NCBI GenBank assembly: GCA_032358165.1
Contig: JAALGY010000049.1
Location: 434,001 to 498,000, forward strand
DNA length: 64,000 bases
From: Diplosphaera chodatii
Lineage: Eukaryota; Chlorophyta; Trebouxiophyceae; Prasiolales; Stichococcaceae
Direction of reading: 5' to 3'
A program made the translations under genes and the position numbers. Positions 1 through 9,321 of the stretch are shown here, piece by piece (position 1 is the stretch's first letter; every line of letters begins with the position of its first letter). The notes beneath the pieces were generated by a model. It was not told where the DNA came from, ran no database searches, and saw only the letters and a program-made list of their open reading frames with translations.

Positions 1-542
1 AGTCAGCTTTTATTGCCGACTGCTGCTGTTCCACAGCATTTCCAGCTCTGGCAGCCGCCTCTGCCTGCACCAGAGAGAGCGCAGGAGTAACATCGGAAGC
101 GTTGCTGTGTTTTGCATGTGTAGTGGGTTTCATGCAGAAAATTCTGGGCTCAGAATCACGCTGGCAGATTTTCAGCATGGAGGCAACAGGATCGATGACG
201 ACCCTGACAGCCATCTCAGCGCCCTTGCGCAAGATGTTGCCATTCATCCCTGCCCATAGATGACTTGCTGATTTGTTCACTGCTGTGGGCAGGCTTTGAC
301 GCTGTGTGAACAGGCGCAGCACTGCAGCATGCTCACCAATGATGTCAAACGCCAGGCTGGCGGCAGGTCAGTCCGCCACCGGCACTTCCACCTGCGCATT
401 GGCATGTGTAGAGCTGATCTGGCGGCAACTGAGATTGGCAGCAACACAGCTGTCTGTGACGAGTGACAACCCCACGGGATCAGTATTCAATGTGCACAGC
501 CGGTGAGCTGCTAGGACAGCATGTCCAGCGCCACCCTAAACC
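1..542. other. window edge, no gene assigned
   Basis: This 542 bp stretch lies beyond the 3' end of the EF-hand gene on the minus strand. I see no splice-bounded exon or recognisable protein in either direction. It may hold the 3' UTR of the EF-hand gene and the edge of a neighbour cut by the window. Confidence 0.4.
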
Positions 543-1726
543 CTAGAGTTGCAGCTTTGCCTGCATGTCCCCAAGGTCGGCGCCTCTGAGCGCCGCCTCA
601 AAGTCCTGCAGCCGCAGCTCCCCCCGCTCCCCCTGCCCCGCCTCCTCCAGGGCCTGCTGCACCACCTCCTTCAGGCCCTCATCGCTGCACCATATGTCGG
701 AAGCCAGTGAGTGGACTTGTCTCACGTTGTGGCATGCACAAGCACGTAGTGACAGACCACGCCTCTTGGCTCAAAGCTCACCATCGAGTACACACAGCGA
801 TTTATATGCTTGCGCAGTGTCATGCTTGCGCAGTGGGACGTCAGTGAGATGCTGGCATGACATCATTCATTTAGCCCCGAAAACCTGCGCATGGTGGGCG
901 GCTTGTGTGCACCTGAGCGAGGTGCCCGCCAGCTGGCGCAGCATGAGCTCCAGGTCCTCCCGCGACACCACGCCGTCGCCGTCCACGTCGTACACGTCGA
1001 ACAGGAAGCGCACGCGGTCCTCCCGGCTGGCGCGCGGGCTGAAGGCTGCCAGGATGCGCACAAACTCCTGCGCAGGAGAGGCGTTTGGCTCGCAGCCTGC
1101 GGAATCTGATTGCGCCTGCGAGACATCCTCATGTGCTCCAAGCGCCAGCAGCAACACGCTGACCAGCTGAAGGTCAACGGACTGTGCTGCCTGTTGCAGC
1201 GATCAGCTGCCTGCAGATGTATCAAGGGGCCTAACGCACCTTGAAGTTGACGGAGTCAAACATCCGCTCGAGGCGCCGCGTCAGCGGGTTGATGGACAGC
1301 TCGGGGATGTTCAGCAGCTCCTCCGCAGAAATGTAGCCCTGCAATGTGGAAGCACACCTATCACCGATCATGTCCACTCAGTATGCTAAAATTGATGCCT
1401 TAACACGATGGCACTATGCGGGGTGGGCAGCCACAGCCATGCGCCACATGTTGACAGCCACAAAGGGCCAGGATGCACTCTTTCGGACCTTGCTGCTGCG
1501 GTCTAGGGCTCTGAACCTGCTGTATAACGCCTCTATCTCGTCCTGGGTGACTGTAAGTGGGAGGGACACCATCTCACGCCACCATGCCAGTGCAAGTGCT
1601 GTGCACAGTTGTTGTGCAATGCAGCCAGCCATGAACCGGGGACGCGGACGATACAGGCAACCTACATTTGTCGCCTGTGTGCGCCATGAGCTCCTCCATG
1701 TCATATTGCGTCAGCCCAAAGCTCAT
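543..1726 (-). CDS. calcineurin B / CHP-like EF-hand protein
   Basis: Five exons, complement(join(543..684, 913..1067, 1240..1338, 1489..1550, 1666..1726)), give 172 residues with every junction in phase. The order of motifs follows calcineurin B and CHP1: a helix ending LYSRFRALD, then NIPELSINPL, then the third EF-hand with a canonical loop DVDGDGVVSRED at about residues 101-112. EF-hands 1 and 2 have lost ligand residues, and hand 4 (EAGQGERGELRLQ) lacks most acidic ligands, so one, perhaps two, calcium sites remain. The start MSFGLT lacks the Met-Gly needed for N-myristoylation. By family, such proteins are calcium sensors that bind a partner (calcineurin A, Na+/H+ exchangers or CIPK-type kinases); no partner is encoded nearby. 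A plant CBL is an alternative, but spacing and C-terminus fit CNB/CHP better. Confidence 0.82.
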
Positions 1727-2447
1727 GGCCTGTGCACGGCAGCATATTCCGTGAAGTGTGGAAACCAGGCAGGATTTACATCAACATCGTGAGCATCCGT
1801 CAGCCTGCGCAGCAAGCGAGACACATTGCACCTGACCCATCGCTGGGCCTGCTCAGATCACAGACTCTGCGCTTCCCACTGGTGCGTCACACAGAACACA
1901 TCCTGCTATCCTTCAGTCCGATGAACTTGGTATGTGCATGGAGATAGTTAGACTTGACCGCAGTCACGGACCACGCTTCGCTGTCAAGGTCAGAGTCAAG
2001 CGTGTGCTGGCTCAAAGCTGATCTGGAGGTGAGGAGTAGGAGATTTTGCAGCGTCGGCGGCAGCACCGGCGCTTGGCGAGCTTGACTGGTACAAGGTTCC
2101 AAGTAGATTATTGTAAACGACTTGCGCGCTGACAAAGTGCACCACCACTCCGATCAGTGGGTAGTCAGCATTGTGCAACATGTTCGAGGAGTGGTGCAAA
2201 TGGGATCCACAATGCAATTACACGACGCTGAACGGCTCGCAGTGATCCATAGAACAGCTGGTGCATGCGTGAGCTGGGGCGCTTTGGCACACCATCTCAT
2301 GGTTACCTGTGTACAGTGCCTTGAGGGCGTGCCAACCTGGCGGCACTGCATCCTGACCCACCAAAGGCACAACGCATGGTGGCAGTTCCAGGTCGTTGAG
2401 GACCAGTCACGTACCACTCGCGTGCGATCGACACTGAGCTCTCCAGC
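1727..2447. other. intergenic, divergent promoter region
   Basis: About 720 bp separate the start codons of the EF-hand gene (minus) and bZIP factor A (plus). I see no convincing exon here. Short open frames exist on both strands but lack splice support. It must contain the promoters of both genes. Confidence 0.45.
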
Positions 2448-5400
2448 ATGAGTGAGCTGCTGACGTCGCCTTCACTTGATGACTTTGCCAGGTGCATGGA
2501 AAGTTGTGCAGATTGGTTGTGCTGGTTAATGTGACCGTGAACATATCGCCTGGAACGTCAACTGTTGAGGAGGCCATGGTGACTCACTCCAGGCCCTGAG
2601 CATGGGACGCAGGAGCCTGCGCATTGTGTCTGCAGGGAGTTGCTGAGTGGCGCAACGGATTTGGATGACATCACCGGGCAGGGCTTTGCAGACCTCCTCG
2701 AAGCAGTGCCGACAGGTTGCAGCTTCTGGACAGCGCTGCCGGTTGCATCGGATGATGCTGTGCTTGCGATGGCAGCAGAGGAGGCGGCAGCTGACCTCAT
2801 GGCGGACATGCACCCGGTGGCGAGCAATGATGCCGACACAAATGCAGCGGCAGGAAGGGAGTCTGACAATGCTGCGCTCGACTGGCTGCTGCCGGCTGCT
2901 GACGCAGAAGCGCCTGATGAGGTGCGCAACAGGGGTCTTTATGGCCCTCATGTCGTCATGCTGTGATGCTGTCACTTCAGAAACACATGTCACTGTTGCA
3001 CCAGACGGCAACGACACACATAACATCCATGCAGTTCGCGCCTGAGGATCAGCAGCAGCTCGCCAATGGTGCTGCAGCTGCAGCGGCGCCAGACGCAAGA
3101 CTCGCACTCATGAAGGAGCGCAGCCGGCTGGCGCAGCAGCGGTACCGTGCCAAGCAGCGGCAGAAGCTGAAGAGCAGCACAGCACAGGTTCAGGAGCTGA
3201 CCCGAGAGCTCGAATCCCTCCGATCTCAACAGGTGCAGCGATGTCCAAATCAGTACCAACCTGCATGTGCAACAGCATGTGGATTGATGGCGTCCACTAC
3301 CTTCCAGACCCTGCTGCACAGTGTGGCACTCCCAGCAACTACCGCGCCCTGCGCGCAGGCAGAATCACAGCGGCGGGAGGCTTTGTTTCAGCGGTTTGTA
3401 GCATCTCACAGCCTCAGTCAGCAGCCTGAGGTGTGTGCTGCTGCTCACTTGAGCAAGTCTGGTGACTCAGCAGCTGCTTGTGTGGCATATCCCTCCGCAA
3501 GGATGCATCAAGATGCGCCGGTGGATGTCAACACCCGGTCATGTGTATAGTGCATCCACTGTCTGCGTAGCTTGCAGGCCGGGCTGCGGGCCAATGAAAA
3601 CACTTCAATGTCGTCGGCAGACGCCTCTGGCCGGACACCGCCGGGCGATCAGGAGGCAGCAGTGCAGCCCGCCAGTTGGGAGGACCTCAGGTCCAAGCTG
3701 TGGACCGTGCCAGGTGAACACCTCGTTTTCGATATATGGCCGGCAGGGTGGAGGGTGCCGGTCCTGCTCCTCGTGAGCTTGTTGATCTAGTCATTGCTGT
3801 CCTAAATATGCATACACCAGCGTGCCCTGCAGACGCCCTGCCCGTGCGCCAACGCCTGTTGTTTTGCACGCAGACATGGCCCGACTGGCGTACCGCGGCA
3901 AGACCAGCGCCGAGTTCTGGGGCGAGAGCCTCGCCTTCACGGCGTGCGGGGACCCGCCGGTGTGCATGACGCGGGAGCAGATCAGCCGGCTCAGCACAGC
4001 AGAATATGGCAGCATGTGGAAGGTACACGGGGCAGGGCTTTTGCAGCATGAGGCTTTATTTGGCTTGTGCGGCGTCATGCCCGCCGGTTGGTTGGTTGTC
4101 CTCTCGGTCCCTGACTTGAGAGGCGCAGCATTGGTGTATGGGCCGCAGGCTATAGTGAATGGGCTGGCAGGGTGCTTCCTGGCAGCCTCCGAGGACAGCA
4201 AATCAGCAGCCAGCAAGCGCCTGGTGATGCCATGGCAGCATGCAGAAGCTGCCTACGGAACCCACTTGTGGATCTCATGTACTGCACAATGCATGATGTC
4301 ATGTGGCGTCTGGCTTGACAAGAGTTGTGTCTGTGTTGCAGCGCGACTATGTAGCAGAGGTAAGAGTGGACTCGGCTTTCGTGCACGAAGTCACCATAAA
4401 ATATAGCGAGCTGCAGCAAGCTGCCTTCACCTTTGCTGTAATGCCCTGCTTGCCAGCACAGAGGCCCAACTGCACGCTGCAGGCCAGGGAGCTGAAGAAG
4501 ACGCTCATCTTCCTGCGACCAAACACGATCCTTGAGTACTCGAAGCAGGTAGGGCACTCTGGCTCTGCCCACTGAGCATGGCTCAGAGTTGAACGAGCAG
4601 CGTGTCGATCATGAGATTGCATCACAGGCATGTAGCACGTGTGCTCCACCAGGCCGCACCAATGCAGCACGACCACTGCTGCAGCTGGCGGCGCAGCACC
4701 GCCCGCCAACCGCTGAGTTGTGGCGGTCTATCGCGCGGACGGTTACGCTTTCGCCGGAGCAGCAGCGGCGCTGCGGCTTGCTGCGGCATGCAGCGTACAT
4801 GCGCCTCGGGGCGCTGATGCGTCGCCGGGCGGAGGTTGCGCAGTCCATGACGGTGTGGCCACTGAGATCGCTTTTCTCTATGCTGCCACAGCCCGGTCGT
4901 GGGTTCTGCACCGTGATATATCTTCATGCTGTTGTGACGATGCCTCAGCTGCGCTTGTGCCGCCTGAGGTCAAATCCTACTACCATAGCTGTGAAGCCAA
5001 CTGCAGTGGTCAACAGCTCTGTGCTGACCAGCTGCTGCAGGCGGTGCCAGATCTGCAGGATGCTGAGGTCACGGGCAGCCTTGCCACCGACTACCTTGGG
5101 TCAGCGCTGGCGGCTGAGCAGCTGCAGGATATGCTGCGGGAAGAGAACAGCCTTGCAGCGCAGCTGCAGGTGATGCCTGCCGGCGCCATGCATCCTGTCT
5201 CAGAAGCTTGTCTCCCACCTTGTAAGGCTTGTCAGCAAGGCGCTCAGAATCGTTCCTCGAGAGCACTCCGGGATCCACACTGCAGGGCTGCCTGTATGGC
5301 AACGTCCTCAGCGCACTGCAGTGCTGCCACTGCCACGTGCTTGCGTACCCGTTCGAGGTGACCACCTGACCACGCTTGCATCCAGCTGCACGCTGCTAGC

Positions 5401-5686
5401 GTGCCATGGCTGCTGCTGGACTGCTCTGGCGACGCTGAGCACTCCTCCGCCTGGTGGGAGTGGTCAAGGTGCACGTCGAGGACCGGTACATTCCTTGTCC
5501 CTTGGCCAGGCGAACCCACTGGCGCTGCTGGACGCATTCGTTGCCGGCTCGGCGCGGCCGGCCGCGCCGCCGGGGCAGCTGCTGCGGCAGGGCGCAGCGG
5601 CGGAGGGCGAGCAGCGCCTGCCGTCGCTGCTGGAGGCTGCGCCACCGCTCGCCGCCGACCTGGCTGCCGGGAGCCTCACGGCATGA
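2448..5686 (+). CDS. bZIP transcription factor A with conserved C-terminal region
   Basis: Thirteen exons, join(2448..2491, 2636..2921, 3035..3232, 3359..3430, 3578..3713, 3874..4022, 4149..4223, 4342..4359, 4483..4548, 4685..4852, 5041..5169, 5286..5357, 5510..5686), give 529 residues with all phases consistent. Residues 1-110 are acidic and Asp-rich (DLDDITG, DNAALDW), like an activation region. The basic region is at about 137-155 (RSRLAQQRYRAKQRQ) and a leucine zipper follows. The RxAQxxYR signature resembles fungal AP-1/Yap factors, but the invariant Asn is Ser here. From about 250 on, the protein matches factors B and C: TREQISRL, LAGCFL, LKKTLIFLRP, ELWRSIA, GALMRRRAEVAQS, DYLGSALAAEQL, HVLAYPFE. 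I cannot assign this part to a named domain. Nuclear DNA binding is inferred. Exon 8 is only 18 nt. Confidence 0.85.
4342..4359 (+). other. 18-nt microexon of bZIP factor A
   Basis: A six-codon exon (RDYVAE) is bounded by TTGCAG and GTAAGA. It is needed to keep the spacing seen in the paralogues: six residues (LELIVE in B, LMLLAE in C) lie between the RL pair and the A/T-R-x-L-K motif. It is in phase with both flanking exons. Confidence 0.6.
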
Positions 5687-6543
5687 TCGGCACTGCCGCT
5701 TGACAGCGAGCAGGCAGCTGCTAGCAGTTCTGCGCATCTATGGTGATGTACAACCCAAGATCTGAAGAGCAGCTTCCATAGCTGCATCCATTATCTTGGC
5801 ACAACGCACGGGAAATGTTTTGAGGCCGACAGCAGGCTGACAGCGAACAACACCTGTTTTCGTGTGCACTCAGAAGCCAGGAAGTAGGAACTTTCAGAAT
5901 GGACTACCTGGCAGATCCGATTGGTTTGGATGCCGGTGCTGAAGTCAAACTTTAACATGAGTTGAAACAGACATTGATGGTATATGCGGCGCTGCCGCCA
6001 GGCAAGCATGGTTGGAAACCGGGGTAAAGCTGATGGTGCTTGCAGAGAGCAACCGAGTATGATTCGAAACCGCAAACTGAACTCAATCGACTGCTCTGAA
6101 CACGATGACGCAGCTGGGCGCTGGAGCCAAGCAATGTACAAATACACGTTCACCTGGCGCTGCCCTACAGATGTCACAAGCTGGTGTTACGTCTTGAGCA
6201 CGCCTGGCAGCAGTCTGAGTACAAGCCCTCCGCACACCATGCCATACGGTTCACACGCCCTAAAACAATGCCCTCGCAACCCCGTGCAGCATCCGATGAA
6301 TGGTGTACACAATGTCGTTTACGGTCATGTCTGCGGCTGCAGCCACATGTGCCACGCTGCCGCAACGCCTCTGCTGCCCACACGCGCCCAGTCTGACACA
6401 TGGTCACATGCAGGCTGCAGCGTCTTTGCTCTCCTGCTTCCCCAGATGCGGGAACTCCCCAGTGGACGACCAACAAGCCAAGACAGGCCCTCAGGTGTCA
6501 AGCGGCCGCAGGTTGCAGCTTGAAGCTTGTCAGATGGGTGCCT
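5687..6543. other. convergent 3' intergenic region
   Basis: This 857 bp gap lies between the stop codon of bZIP factor A (plus) and that of the next gene (minus). It holds both 3' UTRs. The open frames seen here lack splice sites, family similarity or consistent codon pattern. Confidence 0.4.
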
Positions 6544-7671
6544 TCAGAAGGCGCGGTTGAAGAACACGCGCACGCCCTGGCGCCTCTGCCATGTTGCCTT
6601 CAGCAGCTGCTTGTTGTGCTGCACCTTTGCAAAGACCAGGGGCTCAGCGTCGCACTGCAGGGCATCTGAGTCGTAGGCGGCCTTGTAGCGGGACTGCACG
6701 CCCAGCGACAGCTTTGAGTAGTCCGTGCCGATCAGCTGATCCGCGTTCAGCGCCGCCATGATGCGCCCCCGCTCGCTCGGGCCCTCGCGTGTGGAGCGGT
6801 CGGAGTGGACGAAGCATGATGACGATGGCGTCTGCACCTTGACCTTCAGCCACATCGCAGCGGACGGCGACGACACGAGCGGCAGCGGCAGCTCCTGCAC
6901 GATGAAGCCCTGCCCCTTCACCCGCGCCGGCTGCATGAGGCCCCACTCGCTGTGGCCGTTGCCCGCCACCGGCGCCTCGTGGACCGCCGCCAGCGCCGAT
7001 GTGCGCACGCCGAAGCGCGTCCCGGATGGTGCGATGCTGTTGCCCTCCAGCTGTGGCGTGCCGCTCTGCCGCGCGCCGTGGCGCATGCGATTCCACAGGT
7101 TCTGATGCTGCGCGGGGTAGCTCGGCTGCTGCAATGGCACCCGCACGCCGCCATTCCAGAAGAGCGTGCCAGTCGACAGCTTCAGCCCCGCGCCAAGCGC
7201 CGCGTTCTTTTCAGGGAGACGGCCCAGCGACGTGCCAGCGCTGAGGGTGACGCGTGCGAAGTGGCGGTCGTCCCGTGCCGCTATCCAGACATGCGCCAAA
7301 GCCTCGCTTTCGACTGCCCCACCGCCCAAGGCGCTGCTGCCACCCACCGCAAGGCCGCTGCGCACAACGCCAGGCATGCTTGTTGTTGAGTGGCAGTAAG
7401 TGCGAACTAATTGCTCCGTTTCAGCAGAATCGTCTGTTGCGCAGGTGATCTGAAGCGTTCGCTTCGTGTCTATGGGGTGTGCACATGAGCCAATCACAAG
7501 GTCCCTTGGCACGATCACAGTAGGTGCAGGCTCGACAGAATGTCCTTCCTGTCGCCCTTTTGCATCTGACCTACTCTGCAGACTCGTTTCAGCAGGACAA
7601 GCCATCGGCAGACCCCAGCTCCCGCCGGGGTGCTCCAAAAAGTTTGTCACTGTAGTAATTTGCTTGGGCAT
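6544..7671 (-). CDS. unknown protein, possible beta-barrel membrane protein
   Basis: A single open frame of 375 residues starts at ATG 7671 and ends at TGA 6544. I do not recognise the family. The C-terminal two thirds alternate polar and hydrophobic residues in short strand-like runs (RVTLSAGTSL, FWNGGVRVPL, WLKVKVQTP), and the chain ends in an aromatic residue after VRVFFNRAF. This pattern is typical of outer-envelope or mitochondrial beta-barrels, so that is my guess. The first 90 residues are less regular and could include unspliced 5' sequence; the true start may be internal. Only 85 bp separate its ATG from that of the divergent gene at 7757. Confidence 0.5.
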   Translation of the reverse strand: MPKQITTVTNFLEHPGGSWGLPMACPAETSLQSRSDAKGRQEGHSVEPAPTVIVPRDLVIGSCAHPIDTKRTLQITCATDDSAETEQLVRTYCHSTTSMPGVVRSGLAVGGSSALGGGAVESEALAHVWIAARDDRHFARVTLSAGTSLGRLPEKNAALGAGLKLSTGTLFWNGGVRVPLQQPSYPAQHQNLWNRMRHGARQSGTPQLEGNSIAPSGTRFGVRTSALAAVHEAPVAGNGHSEWGLMQPARVKGQGFIVQELPLPLVSSPSAAMWLKVKVQTPSSSCFVHSDRSTREGPSERGRIMAALNADQLIGTDYSKLSLGVQSRYKAAYDSDALQCDAEPLVFAKVQHNKQLLKATWQRRQGVRVFFNRAF

Positions 7672-7756
7672 GCATGTGCGGCAGCTGTGGGCCTGAAGCT
7701 ACACAAGTGACAAGCTGAACCATCAACACTTGTGTGAGCGGCGGACAGCGCTTCAC

Positions 7757-9024
7757 ATGCTATCTGCCGCGCAGTGCGCACATCTGGCCTGCACCTCGAG
7801 CTGGGCGTCATTTACAGCGCGTGCAGTTGCTGTTCTATCGCCAAGCGCCGCCAGGAGGCGGCGCCGGAGTTTGTGTGGTGTTGTACCAGCCGCTGCCGCC
7901 CCGCCGTCGTTCAGCAGTCAGCAGCTGCCACGCATCATAGACTCCATTCCCCGGAAGGTGCTCATCGCATGGTTTGGATGATGCACTCGATGCGACGCCT
8001 CATCTCGAATCCAACACAGCGATCGGGAAGACATCAGCAGTGGATCAGCTCGGTGTCAGACTGCACTGCAGGGACCTGCTGCCGGTTTTCCACACTTCCC
8101 TGAGGTGAATCTTCGAGAGCCGATCCAATGGGTACAGAAAGAGGCAGCCAGCGAACTATACAGCTGGCCAATGCTGATCTTTGCGGCAGCCGCGCTCGCG
8201 GTGCTTGCAGAAACAGCCATGCTAGCGAAGGTGTGTTCACTATGCCTGTGAAAGTGAGCCACCTGTGCCATTCGTATTCAGAATCGATATGGCAGCTGCA
8301 AATCCGTACGAAATGGCAATGTTGCTGTTCCCATCTGCGACAGCAGGCCTGCAGATGCTGGTACCAGGGTGTTATAAACATATGCAGCGAGACTTGCAGT
8401 ACATCGGGTTTTGCGTGCATCTTTTGCCGCGTTTGTACATTTTACTTAGGTCTGGGCAGTGTGCAAAGTGCAGGACAAGCTGACGGGGCAGACACGGCAG
8501 AGCCGCAGCGAGCGGCGAGAAGTGCAGGATACGGCACGGCAGGCAGACGATGGTCAGGGGGCAGATGCATATGCGCAGCAGCTGGCAAAGGCGCCCGAGC
8601 AAGAGCGGCAGCTGCTGGTGCGAGATGCACCCGCCTGCTGACGACTTGTGCATCTGCTGTACCTGAAGACAGTGTTCAGCTATGCACACCAGACTATGCT
8701 ACAACCGACATGACTGCACCAGATGTCGAGTGAACATCAGATGTGAGCAGTATATCGTGACTGCACAAAGTGCAAAGCACAGGGTGTAGTGAGCAGGTGC
8801 TGTGCACAGCCAGGCAGAAGACATCACACAGTCTTTTTGCTGGCCTGAGCAAGGGCTCGCTCTACCTGCAGATCGCCGAGCAGGAGTACAAGAAGCAGCT
8901 GCTCCAAACGGACCGGTTGGATGAGCGCAACCGGGGGCTGCTCTGGCTGGCTGTTGCAACCGTTGGCATGCTGTGGATGGCTGGTGCATTTGAGATTGAT
9001 GCCACGCATCCGTTCTTGTTTTGA
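7757..9024 (+). CDS. predicted plastid-targeted membrane protein, unknown function
   Basis: Four exons, join(7757..7957, 8105..8230, 8474..8617, 8854..9024), all phase 0, give 213 residues. The first 65 residues look like a chloroplast transit peptide: rich in Ser, Ala and Arg, nearly free of acidic residues, with an RRRRR stretch. A hydrophobic helix follows in exon 2 (WPMLIFAAAALAVLAETAM). Exon 3 is a charged, Gln-rich linker. Exon 4 has a second helix (LLWLAVATVGMLWMAG) and ends DATHPFLF. The topology suggests a two-pass envelope or thylakoid protein with a soluble charged loop. I do not recognise the family. The acceptor of exon 4 could instead be at 8872. Confidence 0.6.
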
Positions 9025-9321
9025 GCGACTATACCATTGGTAGAAGACGAAGGGGTTCCAGGGCGGGACTGAACAAAATGTTCAGTCCGGTGCACATGTG
9101 AACATGTTTGTTCTGCGTGTCGCTGCGATGTTGTGCAGCATCAGTATACTGCTGGCATGTCCAACACCATGCAAATGCAGACGATATCGTCTAGGTAGGC
9201 CATTACTGCCGCAAGGCACAACTTCCATCACGACAAACATTTTGCAGATCTCTGCAAAGTGGCATTCTGGGCAAACTTTGTTAGTGTACATCCAGTGCAG
9301 TGCAGCAACCGCTGAGATCTG

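Noticed and set aside
6900..7400. Long plus-strand frames opposite the gene at 6544-7671.
   Set aside because: They are Arg/Pro/Cys-rich complements of the minus-strand gene and have no ATG-to-stop or splice support of their own.
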